Assembly: GCA_017960415.1 (NCBI GenBank)
Contig: JAGCZE010000189.1
Coordinates: 1 to 8,695, forward strand
Direction: 5' to 3'
Source of the DNA: Lachnospiraceae bacterium
Lineage (GTDB): Bacteria; Bacillota_A; Clostridia; Lachnospirales; Lachnospiraceae
Length of the DNA stretch: 8,695 nucleotides
Position numbers and translations under genes: made by a program. The notes below the pieces were generated by a model, which worked only from the letters and a program-made list of their open reading frames with translations, had not been told where the DNA came from and ran no database searches. This document shows, in pieces, positions 1-6,854 of this stretch. How positions within the stretch are numbered: the stretch's first letter is position 1; every line of letters begins with the position of its first letter.

Positions 1-227
1 CGTCAAGACGCGAGAAACGTCCGAAGAAAGAGATCGGGATTTCCGCGGTCAGAGGCGGTACGATCGTGGGTGACCACGAGGTCATATTTGCGGGTCTTGA
101 TGAAGTGATAGAGCTGAAACATTCGGCGTATTCAAAGGCCGTATTTGCGAAGGGTGCGGTCAATGCCGCGGCATTCCTTGCGGGAAAGCCTGCCGGAATG
201 TATTCGATGAAAGATGTAATAGGATGA
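1..227 (+). CDS. dapB: 4-hydroxy-tetrahydrodipicolinate reductase, C-terminal part (5' end outside window)
   Basis: This is the last 74 codons of DapB, the NAD(P)H-dependent cytoplasmic enzyme that reduces the DapA product on the way to diaminopimelate and lysine. The reading frame enters at base 3 and ends at TGA 225-227. The visible residues match the family C-terminus: [15 protein letters not shown], then [16 protein letters not shown], then [18 protein letters not shown] just before the stop. The N-terminal Rossmann nucleotide-binding part and the catalytic His/Lys region lie upstream and cannot be judged. It is followed after 39 bp by a small DUF6145-like gene, with no terminator between, so the two are probably cotranscribed. 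dapA may lie just upstream, but that is inference. A second in-frame stop-like TAG lies directly after the TGA. Confidence 0.95.
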   Translation, partial: SRREKRPKKEIGISAVRGGTIVGDHEVIFAGLDEVIELKHSAYSKAVFAKGAVNAAAFLAGKPAGMYSMKDVIG

Positions 228-253
228 TAGATCCGGGCTGCGGATTTATTTAT

Positions 254-260
254 GGGAGGT
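254..260 (+). promoter_or_regulatory. Shine-Dalgarno that fixes the start of the small gene at 267
   Basis: GGGAGGT lies 6 bp before the ATG at 267. It overlaps the more upstream ATG at 252, so that ATG cannot use it. This places initiation at 267 (protein begins MVLCGSN) and not at 252. Confidence 0.8.
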
Positions 261-266
261 CAGTAC

Positions 267-587
267 ATGGTCTTGTGCGGAAGCAATTCGTACAATCAGA
301 AATATTATCTGGATAAACGTTTTGAGAAGCTGCCGACCAAGGTAAAGGAAGAACTCAAGATCATGTGTGTTCTTTTTACTGAGGAAGTCGGCGGAACGAT
401 AACGTTCTCCTACAATGAAGACGGGGAACTGGAAATAGAAACAGGATGCGACGAGGGAGACCTTTTGTACGACGATATCGGAGCCGGACTTCTCGTGAAG
501 AAGCTACGGACCGAAAGACAGGAATTTTTTGAGGCGCTTGAGATGTATTACCGGGTATTTATTCTCGGCATCAAAACAGATATATAG
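267..587 (+). CDS. Small acidic protein of unknown function, DUF6145-like
   Basis: A 106-residue soluble protein with no signal peptide or membrane segment. It begins MVLCGSNSYNQKYYLD, then a Lys-rich helix (LPTKVKEELKIMCVLFTEEVGG), an acidic beta-like stretch (TFSYNEDGELEIETGCDEGD) and a helix ending EALEMYYRVFILG. This pattern resembles, from memory, the family named DUF6145, seen in Lachnospiraceae; no function is known to me. The start at 267 is preferred to the in-frame ATG at 252 because the Shine-Dalgarno lies between them. It stands 39 bp after dapB and 23 bp before the clostripain homologue on the same strand, which suggests one operon. The link with dapB may mean a role tied to lysine/diaminopimelate metabolism, but nothing in the sequence shows this. 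Two Cys residues (in VLCGSN and TGCDEG) do not form a recognisable metal site. Confidence 0.8.
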   Translation: MVLCGSNSYNQKYYLDKRFEKLPTKVKEELKIMCVLFTEEVGGTITFSYNEDGELEIETGCDEGDLLYDDIGAGLLVKKLRTERQEFFEALEMYYRVFILGIKTDI

Positions 588-610
588 TCGACAAACGGGG
601 ATGTAAACGG

Positions 611-2752
611 ATGAACGTTTTCAGAGGTTCAAAGCAGAAGATGATAATATCGATCATTGCAGCGGTTGCGGTGGTCTTTGTTATCATCTTTTTTATTTTC
701 AGAGGAAAAGGTACGGAAGAAACACCTGATGATACGAACAGGGTCACGGATGCTCCGGGCGGAAGTTTTTCCGAATACGGAATCGGTCAGCAGGATAAGG
801 AAAATGATTACCCGGAGGGTATCGTGGTCCTGACGGACAGTGATGATTATAATATCATGCTGTCAGACCGCGGACTGCTTTCGAGCGAGGGAAGTTTAAG
901 CTCTGTCGGAGGCTCTGTAAATCCTATCGTCGAAAACAACCTGTCGGATATTACGGCAGGTGAAGGAACCGCCACGATCCTTGTATACTTTATCGGTTCG
1001 GATCTTGAGTCAGAATTTGGCTGCGCTACGGCCGATATTCGTGAAATGATCGCTTCGGGAGTCGGAAAAGCCCGGAATATCAATCTGATAATCGAGACGG
1101 GTGGCGCAAAAAGCTGGAAAAACAATGCGGTTTCCGCTTCAAAGCTGCAGAGATTCAGGGTACTGCGCGATGGATTGTACCTGCTTGAGGAAGAAGATGC
1201 AAAAAGTATGGTTAGCCCGGAAACACTGCAGGATTTCATATCGTGGGGTGTGGAAAATTACCCGGCCGATACTTTTGGATTCATCTTCTGGGATCACGGC
1301 GGCGGAAGCTTCGCGGGTATCGGAGGCGATGAGCTGTTTGAGGGAGAACTGAAGCTGACCGACATTGATGCCGCATTTACAAACGCCGGCGCATACTTTA
1401 ACTTTGTGGGATTCGACGCAAGCCTTATGGCAACGCTGGAAACAGCCTATATGCTTTCGAAGCATGCGGATTACATGATAGCTTCACAGGAGACGGAACC
1501 CGGCGGAGGATGGTATTATACGGACTGGCTGAAAATACTTGCAAAGAATCCCGGGATCGGCATCGATATATTATCAAAACAGCTTGCCGATGATATGGTT
1601 AAATATTCAGGAACTTGCGGACAGGCAACCTCGCTGTCAACGATACGCATTGACCGGGTATCGGATGTTTATACGCAATTATGCTCATTTTTGAAGAATG
1701 CCAATGACGTACTTACCGGAACGGATTTTTCCAAGGTCCTGCAGGCAAGGTATGAGACCGGAACATTCGGCGACGGCCGGTACGAACTGGCCGATATTAT
1801 TGATCTGGCTCAAAAGTCGGGGATTGAAGGGGCGGATGCTCTTGCGGCATCGGTAAAAGAGGCAACGGTATATCTAAATTCGAATCTCGGATATGCAAAT
1901 GGGCTTTCAATGTATTTTCCTTACGACTCGCTTTCGTATTATCCTGATATGAGCGGAGTCATGAAAGCATTGGGAATGAACGATCCCCGGTATTTTGCCT
2001 TTCTTGACGCTTTTACAGGAATAATGGCAGGCAGCGATCCGGCCCGCGAAAGCGCATTGAAGATATATGCGGACACAAAGCTGCAGGCAGTTGAAAAGGA
2101 TGAGAACGAGTATTATGCGGTAACACTGACAAAAGAGCAGTTGTCCGATCTGAGAAATTCCGATGCAAGTATGTATATTAACGACGGCGAAGGCTATATA
2201 ACATTGGGATGTGACGATCTGTGCGGTGTGGACGCCGACGGGGACATCATGCTTGATTTCGATAATACCTGGATAACGATAGAAGAGCACCCTGTATGCC
2301 TCTCAGTCAGAAAAAGCGGTAAATATGCGGACGGAAGCGGATTTACATATGGTATCATCGATGCTGAGCTGACAGATGAAAACGGGAATACCAAAGATAT
2401 CGAACTGATCGTTCAATGGGATAAGATCCATGAGGAAGGTTATGTAAAGGGCTACAGGAAGGCAGCCGCAACCACGCAACGTTCGTCCGCAAACGGACAG
2501 AGTACCGCAGGCGGGCCGGTGCAGTCGCAGCGGGCGCTCATGCAGTTTAGCAAAGGCGACAGGATCAGGTTTGTGTATGATCGTTACACTTATGCCGGTG
2601 AACTACAGACCCGTTATCAATTTGGGGAAGAGATCATTTTCGATGAAGAACTTGAAGTATCCTACGAAGAGATGGATGAGCTGAATACAGATATCAGGAT
2701 ACATCTGACCGATATCTTCAATAATGAATATGAGTCGGAACCCATAAAATAA
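611..2752 (+). CDS. Membrane-anchored clostripain-family (peptidase C11) homologue with Ser at the catalytic Cys position
   Basis: A 713-residue protein. Residues 11-30 form one hydrophobic helix after a basic start (FRGSKQK), so it is probably anchored with its bulk outside the cell. Residues 31-118 are a polar Asp/Ser/Gly-rich linker. The C11 domain runs from about 120 to 480: [14 protein letters not shown] (121-134), the catalytic-His motif FWDHGGG with His229, the nucleophile motif [11 protein letters not shown] (267-277), and [12 protein letters not shown] (292-303). Clostripain-like enzymes use a His-Cys pair, the Cys sitting in a FDACLMA-type motif; here the position is Ser271 (codon AGC at 1421-1423). 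The 42-residue His-to-Ser distance fits the family, so the alignment is secure. The protein may be a pseudo-peptidase or use Ser. Residues about 490-713 look like an extra beta-rich domain, with a Ser/Thr/Gln/Gly-rich stretch near 617-645. A GGGG-type ribosome binding site lies about 10 bp before ATG 611. coaX follows after 20 bp. Substrate unknown. Confidence 0.85.
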   Translation: MNVFRGSKQKMIISIIAAVAVVFVIIFFIFRGKGTEETPDDTNRVTDAPGGSFSEYGIGQQDKENDYPEGIVVLTDSDDYNIMLSDRGLLSSEGSLSSVGGSVNPIVENNLSDITAGEGTATILVYFIGSDLESEFGCATADIREMIASGVGKARNINLIIETGGAKSWKNNAVSASKLQRFRVLRDGLYLLEEEDAKSMVSPETLQDFISWGVENYPADTFGFIFWDHGGGSFAGIGGDELFEGELKLTDIDAAFTNAGAYFNFVGFDASLMATLETAYMLSKHADYMIASQETEPGGGWYYTDWLKILAKNPGIGIDILSKQLADDMVKYSGTCGQATSLSTIRIDRVSDVYTQLCSFLKNANDVLTGTDFSKVLQARYETGTFGDGRYELADIIDLAQKSGIEGADALAASVKEATVYLNSNLGYANGLSMYFPYDSLSYYPDMSGVMKALGMNDPRYFAFLDAFTGIMAGSDPARESALKIYADTKLQAVEKDENEYYAVTLTKEQLSDLRNSDASMYINDGEGYITLGCDDLCGVDADGDIMLDFDNTWITIEEHPVCLSVRKSGKYADGSGFTYGIIDAELTDENGNTKDIELIVQWDKIHEEGYVKGYRKAAATTQRSSANGQSTAGGPVQSQRALMQFSKGDRIRFVYDRYTYAGELQTRYQFGEEIIFDEELEVSYEEMDELNTDIRIHLTDIFNNEYESEPIK

Positions 2753-2772
2753 AAAACGGAGGGCAATACATC

Positions 2773-3540
2773 ATGCTGCTGACGGTGGATGTGGGAAATA
2801 CAAATATCAATTTTGCCGTATATGACGGAGATAAAGAGAAGGCATTCTTTGCGATTACAACAAAGATCGCCAGAACTTCGGATGAATTCAGTCTGTGGAT
2901 CGAGGGATTGCTGGCAAGGAACGGCATTTCGGGCAATGAGATCGACGGATGCATCATTGCCAGCGTTGTGCCTGCGATCATGCACTCTCTTGTGAACGGT
3001 ATCATCAAACTGACAGGAAAGACTCCGATGCAGGTCGGCCCCGGGCTGAAAACGGGAGTAAAGGTGAAACTTGCGGATCCGAGAGAAGCCGGAGCAGACA
3101 GGATCGTTGATCTCGTTGCGGCTTACGAGCTGTACGGAGGACCGGTCATGGTCATCGATTTCGGAACGGCTACAACCTACGATCTGATCGAGGCCGACGG
3201 CACATTCAGATACGGGATCACGGCGCCGGGCATCAGGATCAGTGCCAATGCTCTCTGGAATGATACAGCCAAGCTCCCGGAGATAGAAATAAAACTGCCC
3301 GCGAGCATACTGGCAAACGACACGGTGTCAAGCATGCAGGCGGGCCTTCTGTACGGCTGTATCGGACAGACCGAGTATATCATCAGAAAAGTACGTGAAG
3401 CGGTCGGTCTTGCTTCAATGAAAGTTGTTGCAACCGGAGGCCTGGGCAAGATCATTGCCGATGCTACCGACGCAATCGACCTGTATGACCGGAAACTGAC
3501 CATGAAAGGACTTCAGATCATCTACAGGAAGAATTCATGA
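2773..3540 (+). CDS. coaX: Type III pantothenate kinase
   Basis: A 255-residue cytoplasmic enzyme that phosphorylates pantothenate, the first step of CoA synthesis. It belongs to the ASKHA fold family. Visible motifs: the N-terminal phosphate-binding DVGNTN (6-11), [17 protein letters not shown] (107-123) with Asp109-Arg110 typical of pantothenate-site residues, [13 protein letters not shown] (127-139) with Asp129 and the Gly-Thr-rich loop, ITAPGI (149-154) and [11 protein letters not shown] (218-228). Length is normal for the family (about 250-260). Type III enzymes need a monovalent cation and are not inhibited by CoA; that is family knowledge. GGAGGG at 2758-2763 lies 9 bp before the ATG, which supports this start. 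The gene is 20 bp behind the clostripain homologue, so probably the last gene of that operon. Its TGA ends 5 bp before the stop of the convergent minus-strand gene, leaving no room for a terminator between them. Confidence 0.96.
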   Translation: MLLTVDVGNTNINFAVYDGDKEKAFFAITTKIARTSDEFSLWIEGLLARNGISGNEIDGCIIASVVPAIMHSLVNGIIKLTGKTPMQVGPGLKTGVKVKLADPREAGADRIVDLVAAYELYGGPVMVIDFGTATTYDLIEADGTFRYGITAPGIRISANALWNDTAKLPEIEIKLPASILANDTVSSMQAGLLYGCIGQTEYIIRKVREAVGLASMKVVATGGLGKIIADATDAIDLYDRKLTMKGLQIIYRKNS

Positions 3541-3545
3541 TCCCG

Positions 3546-5396
3546 CTACGGATCTCTTCGTTCACGCTTAATAACGTACATCTGCTCATCGGCGCGCTTT
3601 ACGACTTCCTCGACGTTGGTATCGGGAGTAAGAGTTGTGGAATATGAGCCGCAGCTGGCAGAAATACGGTATCCGAGTTCATCACTGCGTTCGATCAGCA
3701 GCTGTTTGATCCGTTCGAAAACAGCATCCGGGTCACATTGTTCAAAAACAAAGGCAAGCATTTCGTCTCCGCCGAAACGTACACAGAGCGAATCCTCGGG
3801 ACAGGCCGCTTTCAACGCGGTTGCGATGGAGGCAATGGCTTTATCGCCCGCATCATGGCCCAAAGTATCGTTGATCTTCTTCAGATGATCAAGATCGGCC
3901 ATGATCACGATAAGCGGTATGCCGTTGCTTTCGGGATCGTTTTTCTTCTGCTCGAAGAGCGCACTAAAAGCAAGTCTGTTGTACAGTCCGGTCAGGGCAT
4001 CGAACTGGTACATGGTCTCAACCTTTGACAGCAGGTACTGCTCGTATTGCATATTGATATATCCGCCGAGACCGACACTGATCATGTTCGAGATGCCCGT
4101 AGTCTTGGAATAATCGGTCAGATCATAGGAAGGATAAGAGTAGCAGACAAATCCCATCGTCTTATTCATGAAATCAAGCGAATTAAAGATCAGCGGGAAG
4201 CCGTTATCTTCCTTTTTCTTCAGGCACTCCTCTACATTCGATCTGTCAAAAGGTCTGATCTCGTTCCACCATAATTCGGTATCAAAGAAAAGAATATATT
4301 CTCCGCTGTGTTCCGGATCAGTAAAGAAATTGCCTGAGGAACGGAAACAGTCTTTATCGACAATACAGCGCAGATTCGGCATGTAATAATCATGCATGAC
4401 CTGTACGAGGTCATCGACCGTCTTACTGGTCTGCATCCGCGCTCCTACGGAATGCTGAAGGCGGATATCATCCTGATAGCGGTAGAAGCCTGTATTGAAG
4501 CTCTTCATGGCGTTGGCACTGCCTTCTTCACACTTGGGACAGCCACAGGATTCATTCAGTATCAGACGGGGCAGAACAGAGTAATTCTCGGGAGTTTCAC
4601 CGTTCAGACATTTAAGGACTGCTTCGGCCGTATCCGCGGCAAATTCGGTCGTCATACAGCTGGCGGTGGTAATAGCCGGAGACGACAGGAACGATTCATT
4701 GTATCCGTCAAAACCGGTGATGATGATGTCTTCGGGAACGCGGTAACCGGCAGTCCTGAATACATCACTGACATTGATCGCCATGATATCGTTGGCACAG
4801 ATCATCGCATCGGGGATATTGCCCTCGGCGATGAGCTTCTCAGCGGCTTCACGGGCCGGTCTGGCCCAGAAATTACCATAGCTGACCATATCCATGCTGA
4901 ATTCGATACCGTTTTCTTCAAGAACCTTCCTGAAGACTTCCATACGCTCATCAGAGAACTTATTACCCTTAAGGCCGCCCATAAAATGCGGTTTGCGGGC
5001 TTTGTGGTCCTCTATGACATGACGTACTATTGCCTCAAAGCCTTTGGCATAATCAAATGAAATGCCTGTAGTTCCTTCGTAATTTCCGTCAACCACTATA
5101 GCCGGAACGGAATGTTTATGCGCAAGATCGATGATCTCCTGTGCGACTGCACGGCTCTTGATCTTTTCGTCCATGATGATAACGGCTTCCGTCTTGTCCC
5201 ACATAATCCAGTCAAAAACAGAAGTCTCGGAAATATCGGCTTCGTCATCCCAGTACAGATCGGCATTGAGTGTATAGATCCAAAGGCAGCAGTCATGCCG
5301 CTTTAATTCCTCATTCAGCAATTCGATATAGCTGTGTATCTGAGGCTCGAAAACTCTGGATGTACACAGGGTAATAAGCTTCCTGTTCCCTATCAT
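3546..5396 (-). CDS. Soluble LacI-type sugar-binding sensor fused to a GGDEF domain (putative diguanylate cyclase)
   Basis: A 616-residue protein with no signal peptide or membrane helix, so a cytoplasmic sensor. Residues 5-283 form a LacI/GalR-like periplasmic-binding fold without a DNA-binding helix-turn-helix: RKLITLCTSRV, the hinge-like AMICANDIMAI (197-207), RVPEDIIITGFDGYNES (219-235), SPAITTASC (239-247). A Cys cluster CGCPKC (284-289) follows, then a mixed linker domain 300-450 that may be GAF-like. The GGDEF domain covers about 462-616: DALTGLYNR (466-474), ADLDHLKKIND (500-510) with Asp501 as likely metal ligand, GHDAGD (513-518), RFGGDEM (540-546) and ADEQMY (602-607). The last signature residue is Met, not Phe. 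The inhibitory RxxD site is absent (PEDS in its place). Probable role: making c-di-GMP in response to a small ligand, perhaps a sugar. An upstream in-frame ATG at 5432 adds 12 residues, but the strong ribosome binding site lies downstream of it, so 5396 is preferred. Confidence 0.88.
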   Translation of the reverse strand: MIGNRKLITLCTSRVFEPQIHSYIELLNEELKRHDCCLWIYTLNADLYWDDEADISETSVFDWIMWDKTEAVIIMDEKIKSRAVAQEIIDLAHKHSVPAIVVDGNYEGTTGISFDYAKGFEAIVRHVIEDHKARKPHFMGGLKGNKFSDERMEVFRKVLEENGIEFSMDMVSYGNFWARPAREAAEKLIAEGNIPDAMICANDIMAINVSDVFRTAGYRVPEDIIITGFDGYNESFLSSPAITTASCMTTEFAADTAEAVLKCLNGETPENYSVLPRLILNESCGCPKCEEGSANAMKSFNTGFYRYQDDIRLQHSVGARMQTSKTVDDLVQVMHDYYMPNLRCIVDKDCFRSSGNFFTDPEHSGEYILFFDTELWWNEIRPFDRSNVEECLKKKEDNGFPLIFNSLDFMNKTMGFVCYSYPSYDLTDYSKTTGISNMISVGLGGYINMQYEQYLLSKVETMYQFDALTGLYNRLAFSALFEQKKNDPESNGIPLIVIMADLDHLKKINDTLGHDAGDKAIASIATALKAACPEDSLCVRFGGDEMLAFVFEQCDPDAVFERIKQLLIERSDELGYRISASCGSYSTTLTPDTNVEEVVKRADEQMYVIKRERRDP

Positions 5397-5406
5397 ATCG
5401 TTTGTA

Positions 5407-5416
5407 CCTTCCCCTT
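5407..5416 (-). promoter_or_regulatory. Shine-Dalgarno that fixes the start of the GGDEF gene at 5396
   Basis: On the minus strand this reads AAGGGGAAGG and ends 10 bp before the ATG at 5396. It lies inside the frame of the longer version starting at 5432, which has no purine-rich site of its own. The shorter start is therefore favoured. Confidence 0.75.
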
Positions 5417-5468
5417 TTAAAGTAAACCGCATACATTATCAGATCAAAAAGTTATCATACTCGATACT

Positions 5469-5497
5469 ATTATATCGCGAAAAACAAAAAAATACAA
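5469..5497 (-). promoter_or_regulatory. Sigma-A promoter of the sensor/GGDEF gene
   Basis: On the minus strand: -35 TTGTAT (5492-5497), 17-bp spacer, perfect -10 TATAAT (5469-5474). Transcription would begin near 5462, giving a leader of about 66 nt before the ATG at 5396. The T-rich spacer and flanks are typical of low-GC Gram-positive promoters. No operator was recognised. Confidence 0.75.
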
Positions 5498-5543
5498 TAT
5501 AAAAAGGCAGAACCGAAATTTAGCTGTACAAGCCCATTACGAT

Positions 5544-5571
5544 TTGATATCATATCACAATAAGAAAAAAT
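5544..5571 (+). promoter_or_regulatory. Weak promoter candidate for dusB
   Basis: TTGATA (5544-5549) matches the -35 consensus at five of six positions. A poor -10, AAAAAT (5566-5571), follows after 16 bp. Some promoter is expected because dusB is divergent from its upstream neighbour, but the exact elements are uncertain. Confidence 0.3.
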
Positions 5572-5604
5572 AAATCTGTAATTTAAACAAGGGAGAACCG
5601 TATA

Positions 5605-6666
5605 TTGAAAATAGGAAATATCGAAGCAGGTATTCTCTCGCTCGGACCGATGGCCGGCGTGACAGACCGGACTTTCAGGAGGCTGTGCAGGGAACAGGGC
5701 GCGGACCTGCTGTATACCGAGATGGTAAGTGCCAAAGGACTTCATTACCGAAGCAAAAATACAGCCGATCTGCTCAGGACCGATGACGGTGAAAAACCGA
5801 TAGGTGTCCAGTTGTTCGGATCGGAACCCGAAATAATGGCAGAAGCAGCCGCAATGCCTCTGCTGGAAGCATTCGACTTTATAGATATCAATATGGGATG
5901 TCCGGTTCCGAAGGTAGTAAATAACGGCGAGGGTTCGGCGCTGATGAAGGATCCGAAGCTTGCAAGACAGATTGTGGCATCTGTGGTTTCGGCAGCAGCC
6001 GGCCGCCCGGTGACGGCCAAGATCAGAAAAGGGATCGGCGAATATATAAATACCGCCGAATTCGCCAGATATCTTGAAGACGGCGGGGTTTCATGCATTG
6101 CCGTGCACGGAAGGACAAGGGAACAGTACTACAGCGGTCGTTCCGACTGGGGTACGATACGGGCCGTAAAGGAAGCGGTATCGGTACCTGTCATAGGGAG
6201 CGGGGATGTAACAACACCGCAGGAAGCCTTAAGAATGCTTGATGAAACCGGATGTGACGGAGTTATGATCGCAAGGGCGGCGCAGGGTGACCCCTGGATA
6301 TTCGGAAGGGTCAGGCAATATCTGGCAGAAAAAGGAAAATACGGCAAAAAAGAAAATATAGAAAAAAGTGGGAAAACAGAGTATTTTCCGGATACAGACG
6401 GTCAGGATAATAATACTTCGAAAAATGAAAAAACAGAAAAACCGGATTTTGAAACAGTACTTGCTATGATCCACAGACATGCGGAACTGCTGGTGCAGGA
6501 AAAAGGCGAATGGACGGCAGTCAGGGAACTGCGCAAACATGTGGCATGGTATACCCAAGGATATCCCGGAAGCGCCAGGCTTCGTAATGAGATCAATCTG
6601 TGCGAGAGCATGCATGCGCTGTTTGACAGGCTGGACATATATAATGAGGAACGGACCGGGGAGTGA
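5605..6666 (+). CDS. dusB: tRNA-dihydrouridine synthase, DusB/NifR3 type, with a charged insertion
   Basis: A 353-residue FMN enzyme that reduces uridine to dihydrouridine in tRNA, using NADPH. Motifs in order along the TIM barrel: LGPMAGVTDRTFRRL (13-27), TEMVSAKGL (38-46), GVQLFGSEP (67-75), INMGCPVPKVVNNGEGSAL (95-113) with catalytic Cys99, TAKIRKG (137-143) with the FMN-contacting Lys, AVHGRTREQYYSG (166-178), VIGSGDV (196-202) and GVMIARAAQGDPWIF (219-233). The helical C-terminal RNA-binding part is about 280-345. The start is TTG at 5605: AAGGGAGAA lies about 8 bp upstream, and the protein then begins KIGNIEAGI as in relatives, with no suitable ATG nearby. Residues about 242-279 are a Lys/Glu/Asn-rich stretch not expected in the family, which is usually nearer 320-330 residues. 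The gene is divergent from the GGDEF gene and 188 bp before asd. Confidence 0.93.
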   Translation: MKIGNIEAGILSLGPMAGVTDRTFRRLCREQGADLLYTEMVSAKGLHYRSKNTADLLRTDDGEKPIGVQLFGSEPEIMAEAAAMPLLEAFDFIDINMGCPVPKVVNNGEGSALMKDPKLARQIVASVVSAAAGRPVTAKIRKGIGEYINTAEFARYLEDGGVSCIAVHGRTREQYYSGRSDWGTIRAVKEAVSVPVIGSGDVTTPQEALRMLDETGCDGVMIARAAQGDPWIFGRVRQYLAEKGKYGKKENIEKSGKTEYFPDTDGQDNNTSKNEKTEKPDFETVLAMIHRHAELLVQEKGEWTAVRELRKHVAWYTQGYPGSARLRNEINLCESMHALFDRLDIYNEERTGE

Positions 6667-6675
6667 TCAAAAAAA

Positions 6676-6687
6676 CCTGTTAACAGG
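6676..6687. repeat. 12-bp perfect palindrome just after dusB
   Basis: CCTGTTAACAGG, preceded by seven A. As RNA it could form only a 4-bp stem with a TTAA loop and has no following T-run, so it is a poor terminator on the plus strand. It could be a protein-binding site or chance. Confidence 0.4.
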
Positions 6688-6757
6688 AGTGTTTTGGCAG
6701 GTAAATGATAAATAGAAACGGCATAAATGTTGACAGTAAAAAAATATAAAAATGTGC

Positions 6758-6791
6758 TTGCATTTTTAAAAACAATATAGTAGTATATAAT
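6758..6791 (+). promoter_or_regulatory. Probable asd promoter
   Basis: TTGCAT (6758-6763) with a 17-bp spacer leads to TAGTAT (6781-6786). A perfect TATAAT (6786-6791) overlaps the end of that box, but at 22 bp from the same -35. The surrounding A/T-rich tract is promoter-like. Transcription probably starts near 6793-6798, about 60 nt before the asd ATG. The exact pairing of boxes is uncertain. Confidence 0.5.
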
Positions 6792-6840
6792 AAAACTTTC
6801 AGAGACGGACAAATGTACGCCACAGAAAAACACATCTTTA

Positions 6841-6847
6841 TGGAGGA
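6841..6847 (+). promoter_or_regulatory. Shine-Dalgarno that fixes the asd start at 6855
   Basis: TGGAGGA lies 7 bp before the ATG at 6855. An in-frame ATG at 6813 would add 14 residues unlike the family and has no ribosome binding site, so it is rejected as the start. Confidence 0.88.
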
Positions 6848-6854
6848 TATTACA

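Larger units (their letters stand above)
5397..5604. other. Divergent AT-rich intergenic region between the sensor/GGDEF gene and dusB
   Basis: This 208-bp gap is much richer in A and T than the genes around it. It holds the minus-strand promoter at 5469-5497 and leader of the GGDEF gene, and towards dusB a weaker plus-strand promoter candidate near 5544-5571. No long inverted repeat, small gene or riboswitch-like structure was found. Both genes could be controlled from here, but the sequence gives no proof of shared regulation. Confidence 0.7.
6667..6854 (+). other. Intergenic region between dusB and asd
   Basis: This AT-rich 188-bp gap has a 12-bp perfect palindrome near its start, a TTGACA box at 6730-6735 without a properly spaced -10, the likely asd promoter at 6758-6791, and a leader of about 60 nt ending in the asd ribosome binding site. 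There is no convincing terminator for dusB, so some read-through into asd is possible. Confidence 0.6.

Noticed and set aside
847..1465. Overlapping minus-strand and plus-strand small frames within the C11 gene
   Set aside because: They are shadows of a coding frame with clear clostripain motifs and have no start signals of their own.
4392..5060. 222-codon open frame on the plus strand
   Set aside because: It lies antisense inside the well-supported sensor/GGDEF gene, has no ribosome binding site, and its translation shows no family features.
3546..5604. Mobile element carrying the GGDEF gene
   Set aside because: No transposase, terminal inverted repeats, target duplications or attachment-like repeats were found at the edges.
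6676..6702. Intrinsic terminator after dusB
   Set aside because: The stem is only 4 bp with a TTAA loop and is followed by AGTGTTTTGG, not by a T-run.
6730..6735. Perfect TTGACA box as the asd -35
   Set aside because: No -10-like box stands 16-18 bp downstream; the nearest TATAAA is only 9 bp away. The TTGCAT box at 6758 fits better.
6667..6854. Lysine riboswitch or other leader RNA before asd
   Set aside because: The likely leader is only about 60 nt, has no long conserved stems, and no terminator/antiterminator pair is visible.
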